Assembly: GCA_032209605.1 (NCBI GenBank)
Contig: JASFXZ010000053.1
Coordinates: forward strand, 1,612,001-1,676,000
Source: Mactromeris polynyma
Taxonomy: Eukaryota; Mollusca; Bivalvia; Venerida; Mactridae
Reading direction: 5' to 3'
DNA length: 64,000 bases
Of this stretch, positions 11,671-24,190 are shown piece by piece (position 1 is the stretch's first letter; every line of letters starts with the position of its first letter). The notes beneath the pieces were generated by a model. It was not told the origin of the DNA, ran no database searches, and saw only the letters and a program-made list of their open reading frames with translations. The translations under genes were made by a program, and so were the position numbers.

Positions 11671-12397
11671 ACATGTAATAGTATGTTAAAATTGTATGTT
11701 CCTATGCTTGCCTAGGCCATCTTTTTTTTCGGACACTGTAAATGGATAAAGGCGTATTTATATGCCGATTTGCTATTAATAAATGGTAAATAGTATTAAT
11801 TAAAAATCGTTCATTATGCAATTGTTTTCTCTTTTCAAAGACACATATTTTTATGTTGTACAACAATTTTAAACCTTCAGATTGCAACAAATTTGCATAC
11901 TTCAAGTTGCGCCGACCATCTTTTTTAAAGATATTTCTTGTTAACTTTAAGTTTTATCTTTTGGATAATATAAGGATAATTTGTAATGTCTATTATGATT
12001 TGACATAAACAATATTTGTTAAAAGTCAATGTGGTAAATATTTTGTTTTGAAATTGACAAAATAGTCTGTTTAATAAATAATTTAGGGAGTGGACAGACA
12101 TAACAATATAAGGATTATTTCTCAAATCATCAATAAATCATTCAACACATATTTCTAGAAATTATACTTTAAAGAAACAAGGCCAGTTCTGGCTCGGACA
12201 AATTATACAATATTACGCAATAGGCCTTAACAATATTGTCCCCTCTGTGCACTATCTAGATATCAATCTTGTCCAGACCCATAATCAGCATTTCTCTTTA
12301 TCTGCCCCAGCTGGAATCAAATATACATCCAATCAGTGCTTCCTGTCATCATCTGACACATATATACAGTACAGTTATGAAGTGTCAAATATTTTAA
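11671..12397. other. AT-rich spacer, no gene seen
   Basis: No conserved ORF. A short stretch at 11890-11950 (GCGCCGACCATC ... ATTTCTTGTTAACTTTAA) resembles copies in the ABCG introns at 29280-29310 and 62010-62045, so it probably holds a fragment of an old dispersed repeat. Confidence 0.45.
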
Positions 12398-12605
12398 GGT
12401 GGCCCTGTGGCTCAGTGGTTAACGCTGCTGACTACGAATGTCGTGGGTTCGATCCCTCGTCTCGCCGGATAAAACAGGATGCTTTTCAGTGTTTCCCACC
12501 TAACATAGTACTGGCATGTAACCAGGAAAGTACTGGGTAGATTCCAGGAAAGTACTGGTTAGGTGCCAGGAAAATGGTAACTGTACGATTGGTCTCGTTG
12601 GCACA
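12398..12605 (+). mobile_element. tRNA-derived SINE
   Basis: The head has a polymerase III A-box-like TGGCTCAGTGGTTAA and B box GGGTTCGATCCC with tRNA-like spacing. A body follows with repeated CCAGGAAAGTACTGG units. The acceptor stem is not well paired and the body is not tRNA, so this is a SINE rather than a tRNA gene. The 3' limit is approximate. Confidence 0.65.
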
Positions 12606-12784
12606 ATACAGTGACCGTCTTTGGCTTCAAAAATTGTCTGTTTGATCTATACTGCTATACTGGCAGGTAAATTTCCCCCTTCGGTTTCAAAAAGTCTATT
12701 TATGGTGTGCTGGGGACATACCGGGTCGACCAAAATACCATAAAGTGCATTATAAAATGTGCGCGGCGACGGGCGACCTCATGA

Positions 12785-12965
12785 ACAGTAATACCAAACC
12801 AAACCACATTAAGTTTAAGACCCCAATTAATCGAGTATGCATGTATGTTTTTAATTTGAGCTTGTAAACTTTGTGGGCTAGAAGTGAACAAAACAATATC
12901 GTCTTCTAAAAGGATTACATAGCTGAAGAGTAAATAGATAATATTATACATTAAATATGATACCA
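12785..12965 (-). pseudogene. LINE reverse transcriptase fragment
   Basis: The minus strand reads DDIVLFTSSPQSLQAQIKNI, then YSINWGLKLN. It aligns with the catalytic region of the LINE at 46770-48142 (FADNIALFTTDVISLQAQLD, then WGLNIKVN). The residues before DD (LLE in place of FA) are altered, so it is decayed. Only about 60 codons remain. Confidence 0.7.
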
Positions 12966-13335
12966 TGAAACAAATATGAAACAACTGGTATAAGTCTGGA
13001 AAACTATAAAAATAAGGCATTTCATAAAAAAGCACTAAAAGGCAATGATGGAAACTCTTGGTCACTCGATTGCACAAGTGAGTATTGCACACCTTTAGGT
13101 ATATCATTTTCTGCTCATGTTTATATTTGTCACAGGGAATATGGACAGACATCGTATGGAAGTGTTAAGCAAGCTTAAAAACAACAGCTGTCCCATCAAC
13201 TTCGACAATGGTAGAGGGTATGTTTAATATTTGTAATTAATTCGTTCACTTGGTCTCATATATAGTATTTTGGTATAAGGGATACCATCTAGAGTGTAAT
13301 TAAACATGGCTTGATTACCGGCTTGTGATTAATGA
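12966..13335. other. Spacer before the satellite, nothing recognised
   Basis: No ORF with family resemblance, no inverted repeat. The last part (13336 on) grades into degenerate satellite units. Confidence 0.4.
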
Positions 13336-16300
13336 TTTAATACACAGAACTTAATAAACTGAATTCTTGTTTTGATACTTAGACTATCCTGAATTATGGT
13401 AAAGTCTTGGTTTGATACATAGACTATCCTGAATCATGGTAAAGTCATGATTTGATACATAGACTATCCTGAATCATGGTAAAGTCTTTGTTTGATACAT
13501 GGACTATCCTGAATCATGGTAAAGTCTTTGTTTGATACATGGACTATCTTGAATCATGGTAAAGTCTTGGTTTGACACTTGGACTATCCTGAATCATGAT
13601 AAAGTCTTGGTTTGATTCGTAGACTATCCTGAATCATGATAAAGTCTTGGTTTAATACTTACACTGTCCTGAATTATGGTAAAGTCTTGGTTTGATACGT
13701 AGACTATCCTGAATTATGATAAAGTCTTGGTTTGATACGTAGACTATCCTGAATTATGGTAAAGTCTTGGTTTGATACATGGACTATCCTGAATTATGAT
13801 AAAGTCTTGGTTTGACACTTAGACTATCCTGAATCATGGTAAAGTCTTGGTTTGATACTTAGACTATCCTGAATCATGGTAAAGTCTTGGTTTGATACTT
13901 AGACTATCCTGAATCATGGTAAAGTCTTGGTTTGACACTTAGACTATCCTGAATCATGATAAAGTCTTGGTTTGATACGTAGACTATCCTGAATTATGAT
14001 AAAGTCTTGGTTTGATACATGGTCTATCCTGAATTATGATAAAGTCTTGGATTGACACTTAGACTATCCTGAATCATGGTAAAGTCTTGGTTTGACACTT
14101 AGACTATCCTGAATCATGATAAAGTCTTGGTTTGATACGTAGACTATCCTGAATCATGATAAAGTCTTGGTTTGATACGTAGACTATCTTGAATTATGAT
14201 AAAGTCTTGGTTTGATACATGGACTATCCTGAATTATGATAAAGTCTTGGTTTGATACATCGACTATCCTGAATTATTGTAAAGTCTTGGTTTGATACAT
14301 GGACTATCCTGAATTATGATAAAGTCTTGGTTTGATACTTAGACTATCCTGTATCATGGTAAAGTCTTGGTTTGATATTAAGACTATCCTGAATTATGGT
14401 AAAGTCTTGGTTTGATACTTAGACTATCCTGTAATATGATAAAGTCTTGGTTTGACACTTAGACTATCCTGAATTATGATAAAGTCTTGGTTTGATACGT
14501 AGACTATCCTGTAATATGATAAAGTCTTGGTTTGATACATGGAGTATCCTGAATCATGGTAAAGTCTTGGTTTGATACATGGACTATCCTGAATCATGAT
14601 AACGTCTTGGTTTGATACTTAGACTATCCTGAATCATGATTAAGTCTTGGTTTGATACTTAGACTATCCTGAATCATGGTAAAGTCTTGGTTGGACACTT
14701 AGACTATCCTGAATCATGGTAAAGTCTTGGTTTGATACGTAGACTATCCTGAATTATGGTACAGTCTTGGTTTGATACGTAGACTATCCTGAATCATGAT
14801 AAAGTCTTGGTCTGACACTTAGACCATCCTGAATTATGGTAAAGTCTTGGTTTGATACTTAGACTATCCTGTAATATGATAAAGTCTTGGTTTGACACTT
14901 AGACTATCCTGTAATAAGGTTAAGTCTTGGTTTGATACGTAGACTATCCTGTAATATGATAAAGTCTTGGTTTGATACATGAACTATCCTGAATTATGGT
15001 AAAGTCTTGGTTTGATACATGGACTATCCTGAATTATGGTAAAGTCTTGGTTTGACACTTAGACTATCCTGAATTATGGTAAAGTCTTGGTTTGACACTA
15101 AGACTATCCTGAATTATGTTAAAGTCTTGGTTTGATACGTAGACTATCCTGAATTATGGTAAAGTCTTGGTTTGATACTTTGACTATCCTGTATCATGGT
15201 AAAGTCTTGGTTTGATACTAAGACTATCCTGAATTATTGTAAAGTCTTGGTTTGATACTAAGACTATCCTGTAATATGATAAAGTCTTGGTTTGACACTT
15301 AGACTATCCTGAATTATGATAAAGTCTTGGTTTGATACTTAGACTATCCTGTAATATGGTTAAGTCTTGGTTTGATACGTAGACTATCCTGTAATATGAT
15401 AAAGTCTTTGTTTGATACATGAACTATCTTGAATTATGGTAAAGTCTTGGTTTGATACTTAGACTATCCTGAATCATTATAAAGTCTTGGTTTGATACTT
15501 AGACTATCCTGAATCATGGTAAAGTCTTGGTTGGACACTTAGACTATCCTGAATCATGGTAAAATCTTGGTTTGACACTTAGACTATCCTGAATTATGGT
15601 AAAGTCTTGGTTTGATACGTAGACTATCCTCAATCATGATAAAGTCTTGGTCTGACACTTAGACCATCCTGAATCATGATAAAGTCTTGGTTTGATACGT
15701 AGACTATCCTCAATCATGGTAAAGTCTTGGTTTGACACTTAGGCTATCCTTAATCATGGTAAAGTCTTGGTTTGATACGTAGACTATCCTGAATCATGAT
15801 AAAGTCTTGGTTTGATACTTAGACTATCCTGAATCATGATAAAGTCTTGGTTTGATACTTAGACTATCCTGAATTATGATAAAGTCTTGGTTTGATACGT
15901 AGACTATCCTGAATTATGGTAAAGTCTTGGTTTGATACATGGACTATCCTGAATCATGGTAAAGTCTTGGTTTGATACATAGACTATCCTGAATTATGAT
16001 AAAGTCTTGGTTTGATACATGGTCTATCCTGAATTATGATAAAGTCTTGGTTTGATACTTAGACTATCCTGAATTATGGTAAAGTCTTGGTTTGATACTT
16101 AGACTATCCTGAATCATGATAAAGTCTTGGTTTGATACTTAGACTATCCTGAATTATGGTAAAGTCTTGGTTTGACACTTAGACTATCATGAATTATGAT
16201 GAAGTCTTTGTTTGATACATGGACTATCTTGAATCATGGTAAAGTCTTGGTTTGACACTTGGACTATCCTGAATCATGATAAAGTCTTGGTTTGATACGT

Positions 16301-16464
16301 AGACTATCCTGAATCATGATAAAGTCTTGGTTTAATACTTACACTGTCCTGAATTATGGTAAAGTCTTGGTTTGATACATGGACTATCCTGAATCATGGT
16401 AAAGTCTTGGTTTGATACTTAGACTATCCTGAATCATGGTAAAGTCTTGGTTTGATACATAGAC
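13336..16464. repeat. 40-bp satellite array, block 1 (about 77 copies)
   Basis: A 40-bp monomer containing TTGATACTTAGACTATCCTG and TCATGGTAAAGTCTTGG is repeated head to tail with point variants (ACTT/ACGT/ACAT, GAATCATGGT/GAATTATGAT/GTAATATGAT). Length is constant across the block. I see no strict higher-order period. There are no spacers, so it is not a CRISPR-like array. Confidence 0.96.
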
Positions 16465-19439
16465 CAGGGCCGTAGCAGGGCTGTTTTTGATGATACGCAG
16501 GACTGGGGGAGGTACAAAGACGGGGTGTCCCCCTCGTTTGTATAGCGGGGGTACCATATCCAGCAATATCGCTTATCAGATAAATCAGATCGATATCGAT
16601 GGGGCTTTTGGTCAGCAGTCAATTTGTCTGTCGATAGTTTCCGTAAGTGATCGTAAATTTTCCAATGATCACCGATTGATAACTGCTTTTTTGCCATTTC
16701 ATTTCACCCATGTATACCTTTAGATGTAATGGACTTATAGCTTTTGTTTATATACTTATTTTGATCAGGATAGTATTTAGTGATAGTATTTTAAAGGGGT
16801 ATTTAATCCACAATAAGGAGATAAATGAAAGAAAATCAAACAAGGCGCACATGTTTATTTATCACTTCTATACTTACTATGACGAGAAAATTACAAAAGC
16901 ATAGACAAACAAAATACAACAGTCAATAATATCACTGGATTGTTGGAGCTGGACAAGTCGCACATACGGTCTTACAGCTTTGTATAAGTACTCGTTTCGT
17001 TCCCGGCTTAGGTTGAATAACTAGTGGAAGTACATCTTGTGTGAAGCTGTTGTCACGACACCGAAGGATGTTAATTGTTTTTTCATAGGAACTACAGTTT
17101 TGTTTTACGGTTACACTCCCTGGTTCATCTCATGACATCCTGAGGTACTCATATTTTCCTGTTAATACAATGTCACAAGAAAGGGAATTAGACAATTATA
17201 AATTTAAATATAATTAAATCGTAATCAATTGTTATGTGTTGAGATTGACATTTTAACAAACAATCTGACAATTATAGACACAGTACTAACAGTTGTTAAA
17301 TTTTGAAACTGATATTCTTACAATTACGATATCAACTTGATGAAACACTTATTAACACACAGAATTATCAATATTAAGTGTAATTACATTGTTAATTAGA
17401 ACCATATTTTTTTTGTATTTTTTATCTTTTATATTTCTCGAAAACATATGTTGTTCAATGGAAGTGTATCTATATCTCAAATAAAAGAAATTCAGGCAAT
17501 ATATTTCGAATACACACAGTTTAATATTTGCTTTATTTTGAATCGGTAGACAGGATATTCTTATGAATTTAGGTTTTACTCAAGCATGCTTTATAATTCA
17601 TTATGACTTCATAATCATCGTAATCCCAATGGTAAAAACAAATAACCTAAAAGTACCTTATTCCACGAATTGGTTTGAAGATTGGTGCAATAAATGCTTT
17701 CCAATCACGCTATTGCCACGCTGGGTATCTGACTGCTACATTTGTGGCAGACAACATTTTGAAGCTGTTCCAATGGTCACAATCAGTACGGTGGTAAAGT
17801 TTCTTCATTGACGCAAAAAACTATCTACAGGACACCTTGCATGTACAATAAATATATTTTTTGCGTTGACATTATTTAATTGTTTTAAATTGTTTTAAAT
17901 TATTATATTAATGCTATTTCTAATGTAATACAGATGTTGCAATTGTTTAGGCAATTCACCTGTATAACTTATATAAAATAAATTGAAAAGCATTAAAATT
18001 GATATTCATTTTATGTTTTATATATTTTTTTTATAAATCATTCCGTGTTCATTTGCACATGCACGTAATACTCAAAGTATACAATTCGCTTCAATATCGT
18101 ATCTTCAACGTAAAAGAGCGAAGCTCGATGTTTCGCAAAACTTTGTTTGATGACTTCAATATGTAGTTACGTATTCTTTCTGTTTCATAATTATTACTAG
18201 TAAATACTATATATAAAATTGCTTTGCTCAGTATTTGAAATGATATTATACAATCCTTAAAATGTCAGTACCAGGCATTAGTATAGTCAACGACGTGAAC
18301 GGTAGAAAAATCAAAAATCAAACTAGAGTATAAAGTCCTACATGAATGATTATCATTATGTTTTTATGGATACTAGGTTCATATTTCAGAACAGAGTAGA
18401 TTTATGAGTAGGCGTGAATCAACCATGACTTAGTGTTGGTATATTATATTATATATTTTACGTATGTATATATATATATATACAGGCCCATAGCTTGAGG
18501 AAAAACTGATTTAACCGAGGCAATAAATGCGGGGCCTGGGAGTGTCCTCCCCCAGGGGGGTGCTTACAGAAGGGTTCACCTGCGTTTTCTGTTTATTTAT
18601 TGTACCAGTGAAGTGATTTATCAAGTGCAATTTTGTTTTATTGTAATCGTATGAATCGAAAGAAATGGGAATTTTTGATGTCCCACAGCTGAAAAATGTC
18701 CAAGTAGTCGAATGGCCAAACCATTAAGACTATTGTCCTCCACGATTGTTTGGAAATTTTAACCAACGCTGCTGCCTCGGTGTGCCTCAGCATAGCTACG
18801 CCCTGGTATATACAACTTTTCTTCCCCCGTTTACTTAAGAGTTACGTACATATAAAAAGTACTATATCATTGAACCAGTAATACCAATGCATATAAAGAC
18901 GATGCTTTTCTTTAATCATTGCTGCAGAACGATAATTGTCAAACTCATTTATATACTTGACTTAAACATAAATTAAGAAATAAGTACCCATAATTTCGAT
19001 TGGTATCTATCCGGGCTATTAAGCACATGTTTATTGCTCAATAAATTTAAATGAAATACGTTCTGCGTTATGTTCAAAGGTTAAGAAATATTTAGTTAAG
19101 AAGTCAAAGCTATCTCTTTCCAACCAATTTTTATGTAGAAACAAATTTCCATTTGTTTGTTTTTTATGGTTGAACTATTCCAAATAATTTCTTTAGCAAA
19201 GTTGATTATTGAATTTGTTTTATTGAGCACCAGGATGCAAATGTAAAATTAAATTTCAGTTTATCTGCATCTGTTTTACAAGTATTATACGTATTTAAAC
19301 ATATTTATATAAATGTTATGAATTATTTTGAATTTAGCATTATTTATTGTATGATTCTTTTGACCGAGCTGACCTTGACTGAATTTAAGAATAAATCGAT
19401 ATCTAGCATTTTCGGTCCTCCATTTTCATATGTAAGATG
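16465..19439. mobile_element. Interruption of the satellite carrying CAGGGC-GTAGC transposon ends
   Basis: The satellite stops at 16464 and resumes at about 19440. The interruption begins CAGGGCCGTAGCAGG. GCATAGCTACGCCCTG ends at 18805, its inverted counterpart, so 16465-18805 may be one 2.34-kb element with short inverted ends. Alternatively the 323-bp segment 18483-18805, starting CAGGCCCATAGC, is a separate small element. No transposase is recognisable. 18806-19439 is AT-rich with nothing recognised. Confidence 0.5.
16932..17130 (-). other. Unidentified cysteine-rich open reading frame, possible exon
   Basis: About 65 codons ending in TGA read DEPGSVTVKQNCSSYEK, ILRCRDNSFTQDVLPL and VLIQSCKTVCATCPAPTIQ. 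Five cysteines are present, three in a CKTVCATC cluster. An AG precedes the frame but the pyrimidine tract is poor. I see no start codon or signal peptide. It could be a captured or relic exon of a secreted protein, or chance. I do not recognise the family. Confidence 0.3.
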
Positions 19440-20562
19440 AAGTCTTGGTTTGACACTTAGACTATCCTGAATCATGGTAAAGTCTTGGTTTGATACTTAG
19501 ACTATCCTGAATCATGGTAAAGTCTTGGTTTGATACTTAGACTATCCTGAAGCATGATAAAGTCTTGGTTTGATACTTAGACTATCCTGAATCATGATAA
19601 AGTCTTGGTTTGATACTTAGACTATCCTGAATCATGGTAAAGTCTTGGTTTGATACATGGACTATCCTGAATCATGGTAAAGTCTTGGTTGGATACATAG
19701 ACTATCCTGAATCATGATAAAGTCTTGGTTTGATACTTAGACTATCCTGAATCATGGTAAAGTCTTGGTTTGATACGTAGACTATCCTGAATTATGATAA
19801 AGTCTTGGTTTGATACATGGACTATCCTGAATTATGATAAAGTCTTGGTTTGACACTTAGACTATCCTGAATCATGGTAAAGTCTTGGTTTGATACATAG
19901 ACTATCCTGAATCATGGTAAAGTCTTGGTTTGATACTTAGACTATCCTGAATTATGGTAAAGTCTTGGTTTGACACTTAGACTATCCTGGATCATGGTAA
20001 AGTCTTGGTTTGATACGTAGACTATCCTGAATTATGATAAAGTCTTGGTTTGATACATGGACTATCCTGAATTATGATAAAGTCTTGGTGTGACACTTAG
20101 ACTATCCTGAATCATGGTAAAGTCTTGGTTTGATACTTAGACTATCCTGAATCATGGTAAAGTCTTGGTTTGATACTTAGACTATCCTGAATTATGGTAA
20201 AGTCTTGGTTTGATACTTTGACTATCCTGAATCATGGTAAAGTCTTGGTTTGATACATGGACTATCCTGAATCATGGTAAAGTCTTGGTTTGATACTTAG
20301 ACTATCCTGAATCATGATAAAGTCTTGGTTTGATACTTAGACTATCCTGAATCATGGTAAAGTCTTGGTTTGATACGTAGACTATCCTGAATTATGGTAA
20401 AGTCTTGGTTTGATACGTGGACTATCCTGAATCATGATAAAGTCTTGGTTTGATACATGGACTATCCTGAATCATGGTAAAGTCTTGGTTTGATACATGG
20501 ACTATCCTGAATTATGGTAAAGTCTTGGTTTGATACCTGGCCTATCCTGAATCATGGTCAGA
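19440..20562. repeat. 40-bp satellite array, block 2 (about 28 copies)
   Basis: Same monomer as the block ending at 16464. The right edge decays: diverged units such as CATGGTTTAATACATAAGC and CTGATTTGATACATAG continue to about 20680. The downstream border matches the remnant at 48143-48239 in the B-C spacer, so the array lies at the same relative place in both spacers. Confidence 0.95.
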
Positions 20563-20880
20563 TGCATAGCCTAAATTTAATCACGGTTTATAGCAACGCG
20601 TACGTGATATCATAATTCATGGTTTAATACATAAGCTTTACTAAATCCTGATTTGATACATAGATTCTAGTCCAATATTATATTTAATCATTGTTAACAC
20701 CTCATCAACCCCTCATGTTTCGTAGGCTGATTCTTCCTATGGTTCCGTGTGAGGAGGCATTGTCTTATGTATATGGCGTATGTTTAGTCTATGCCTAGTC
20801 AATGTTTTATGTTTAACCTTATATGAAACCATGACTTCTTCAGTTTTATCTTTACCTTTATTTTACCCTTTTCGCTTTCA

Positions 20881-21165
20881 GGTTTGGGAAAGCACATGTA
20901 GACGAGTTTTCCATTATTACACATTTGCGACAATGCTGCAAAATAAGAAAGTCGACATTTTTAAAACTAGCTAAGCTGTATGTTGGACCGGAAAGACTTG
21001 GTGAATTGTTGGATTTATCATTGAAATCTGCCCCGTGTATCAAATACTATTGCCTGATCACTTTAATGCAGTAGATATACTGTTTTACACATTCTGTCCA
21101 TTGTAGCTGAGTGTTCTCTGAAATATGGAATAGACAAAGTTATAATAGCTGATGAAATTTAAACA
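20881..21165 (+). pseudogene. Decayed copy of an unidentified exon
   Basis: Preceded by an acceptor-like ..TTTCAG and collinear with the open frame at 53226-53508. It keeps FSIITHLRQCCK and LKLAKLYVGPERLGELL, but then has a frameshift and stops. See the intact copy for description. Confidence 0.5.
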
Positions 21166-21204
21166 CATTCTGCAGGAGTTTAGTGGCATTTGATAGCGAT
21201 GTGA

Positions 21205-21450
21205 GAGAGAGAATACGTAACTACAGGGAAAGCCACATACATAAGACAATGCCTCCCCACGTAGATCTCCGGAAAAACAACAATCCACAAAACATAAGGC
21301 ACTAAATGAGGTCAAACGGTACACATATTAAGGAACTGAGGCGCAAGGAATGGCCCAGCAGACCACAAGGAATAACTAGGAGAATCAAAGTGGACAGTAA
21401 GGGAAGGGGAGGTGGGAATTAATGTATGGAAAATATCACAGGACAAGTCA
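21205..21450 (+). repeat. Dispersed repeat R1
   Basis: About 245 bp (GAGAATACGTAACTAC ... GGTCAAACGGTACACATATT ... GGCCCAGCAGACC). Other copies are at 59868-60130 (same strand) and, inverted, 23505-23690 and 55050-55230. No coding capacity or terminal repeats identified. Confidence 0.65.
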
Positions 21451-23504
21451 AGACAACTGGTCTTAATAGGCCAAAAATGGACAGGAAACAATCTGAACAC
21501 TGTATAAAGTGACAGAATTGCATAGGGGAAAGGGAAATACAAAACACATTCATAACATAAACAGAAACAACAATCATATAGCGAATTACAGCATTGGAAC
21601 TGTCAGCAAAAAATACTGGGGGTTTAAATCGATTTAACAGCTAGCTAACCTCACTCTTAATCGCTATATGGTCCTTGATTTCCAACATACATGTATATAC
21701 ATAAATTGACTAAGTAGGCAGTAACTAATCATTAAAAGCAACCAACCATCACGTACACAACAACAGACACTGTAACTAATCCAGTACGAAGGAACAAGCA
21801 GCCTCAGTCTGACCTTGCTCCCAGTAACTAAATCAGTAACATAAGAATGTAAAATAACCCTAAAATTTTAAATTAATAATGCAGTTTAAAAGTAAGGTCA
21901 ACTCGATTTGTGATAGGGAATTTAAAACTAAAACAAGAAATGGGCAAAGCCCCCAAACCAGATTTAGTACGTAGTTATTTGTAACCCAAGGCTCTACTTC
22001 CTCATAAAAAGAACATATCCATGCTAAAAGTTTAGAATGCTGTACTGCAACCATCGCATTACGCTCTGTGGATAGCGTAATGCGATAATAGCGTTATAGG
22101 CTCCCTCATAACAAATATCAGATCATTTCAGTTCAGTTCAGCCCAGCAAAGTAGTCTGTATTGAATAATTACCAGACAATTCTCCACCCAAACATTTAAT
22201 TAAAGCATTGTACAGGACAATTCGTCACAAAGTCAATCTAGCAGTTGTTATTTCAGAAGAGGATTATTAATGTTCCCACGTTTTACGCCATTGGTTTAAT
22301 TCGCGTCTTTACAAAGCCAGTGGCTGTAACTCAAACAGTTATCCAGTATTTATACAATGTTGAGAAACAATCCGAAATATTGTTTTTGATAACGATTATA
22401 TCAGTATCAATGACATTTGATAAACGATGGCAAAGTATTTGATAAGTAAAACTTGTATTGAAATATCGATATGAGATTACAAAGTGGGCAAACGCTAGAC
22501 AAGTTTACTTCTATATGAAATCCAGAATGAAATTTATATTAATACCAGTGATCATAACATCGCCGACACATTATCCACAACACAACCGCCTATCCAAATC
22601 TCATGCGGAGTTGTCTCCCTTTACAAAATAATCTAGACCTCTGGCATCACAAACAGTTTAACATTATTCTACTTTTCTGTTTAAATGGTTTACTTTTTTA
22701 TTTGATTCTAGATATTGTGTTCTACTTATATTACAGAGAAATGACGCTAATGTAGGTGGTTAAATGAAAGAAAATATTACAAAACGCATTAATACCTTGT
22801 TTTCAAGGCGTAACGGTCGATTAATTCAGTAATGATAGATAACCGTTATGAGGAATTTGCACATAATGTTGTACATTACACGCTTTATAATCGTTACATA
22901 AGCAAGTTGGGTAGTATTATTTGAACTGAACAGTGGTACGACACATTAGATTGATAAGTGTTTGGGGAATAGACAGACATCGTTCCCGTGATAGTGAGTT
23001 TACATTGATAATCACTTAAACAGGCCCCTTTTGCCTTTGTGTTCATATTCGTGAATGTTACATCTGGTACAACAAGGTCATGGCCCTTAGTTTAGTAAAA
23101 TGGCTACAAACCTGTCAGGCTTAAATTAGGAATGGCATTTTGTGATAAATACTCGTAATAGCAAGTTCATGTAGATGCTTAACTGAAAACTATGTAAAAG
23201 CACCATTCGGTCAGGGTCAATGGCGTTGTCACTCACTGAAATTATTAAAAAAAAATTATTCACTAATACATTGTTGAATTAAAACATAGCTTATAAGGAG
23301 AGTCGGTTTACGATTGCTTTATAAGTCACGAGGGGAATATAAAGGTCATTGTTTCTAAACATAGAGAAACACTTTCCAGCCAATTCATTAAGTAGTGTTT
23401 TTGTAGTTTTAGTGGCTGCTTGGGTCAAGGTAGCCTGAAGACACGTTATTTCTTCGCACTTATTCGAGATGGGAACTTGATATCGCTGTGAAACTCGTTT
23501 CTCA

Positions 23505-23690
23505 TAGTTATCCGTTATGGTCGGTCAGGCCATTCCTTGCGCCCCTGTTCCCTTACGTATGAATCATTGAGCCTTCTCAAATGCCTGATGTTTTATAGAT
23601 TGTTGTTTTCACGGAGATCCGTGTGGGGAAGCACTGTCTTATGTATCTGGGGTCCCCTGTAGCAACTTTTTCTCTCTTTTGGTGTTATTG
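23505..23690 (-). repeat. Dispersed repeat R1 (inverted, partial)
   Basis: Reverse complement of the R1 family: GGCCATTCCTTGCGCC, ATAGATTGTTGTTTTC and GTCTTATGTATCTGG match 21205-21450. It is retained at the same place in the copy C flank. Confidence 0.6.
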
Positions 23691-24013
23691 ATATTACGAG
23701 TTAAGGCTTGAAGCTGTGTCGCTTGCGCGTATACACCGGGTGAGTTACTGAAGTGTGTTTGTTCAGATTGGATTATTTTGGAATAAATAAATAAATTCCA
23801 CAAATCAGGCTCTAGTCAAAGCTTTATTTAGACGGTTAAATGTCGCAGTAAAAGAAATACAAAGTACATTCAAACTGAGATCCATGACTATTCAATATTA
23901 AAACGAATTACGAGTAAACAAGTATTAGATGAGGAAGAACATCTCAATAATTTGGTAGAACACTATGCTTAGCACGTGGAGGTCACTGAAGAAATCTTAA
24001 TGATAAAGCAATA

Positions 24014-24190
24014 CAGTAAGACCTCGATAATAAGACCACCCTTAAGAGCATTGAAAACTAGTCTTAAAATTGAGTTTGTCTTAATATTGAGGCTGAATAA
24101 AGAGTAGAACTGTGAAAAGGACTTGAAAATTGTTTTCTTAATATTGAGGTGATCTTATTATTGAGGTGGGCTTTAACAGAGGCGTTACTG
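24014..24190. mobile_element. Small TA-flanked MITE, Tc1/mariner-pogo-like
   Basis: Ends CAGTAAGACCTC and GGCGTTACTG are imperfect inverted repeats flanked by TA on both sides, with inner inverted segments (ATAATAAGACC / CTTATTATTGAGG). No ORF. The ends resemble pogo/Tigger-type elements of the Tc1/mariner superfamily. The counterpart in the copy C flank (near 56575) has lost its right half. Confidence 0.6.

Noticed and set aside
13336..16464. Regular repeats resembling a CRISPR array
   Set aside because: Monomers are contiguous with no unique spacers, and the context is eukaryotic.
16434..16697. Minus-strand 87-codon ORF starting MAKKQLSIGDHW
   Set aside because: It runs from a transposon end into the satellite, has no recognisable domain and no conserved copy.
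16932..17130. Secreted cysteine-rich peptide or toxin
   Set aside because: No start codon, signal peptide or family match; left as an unidentified frame.
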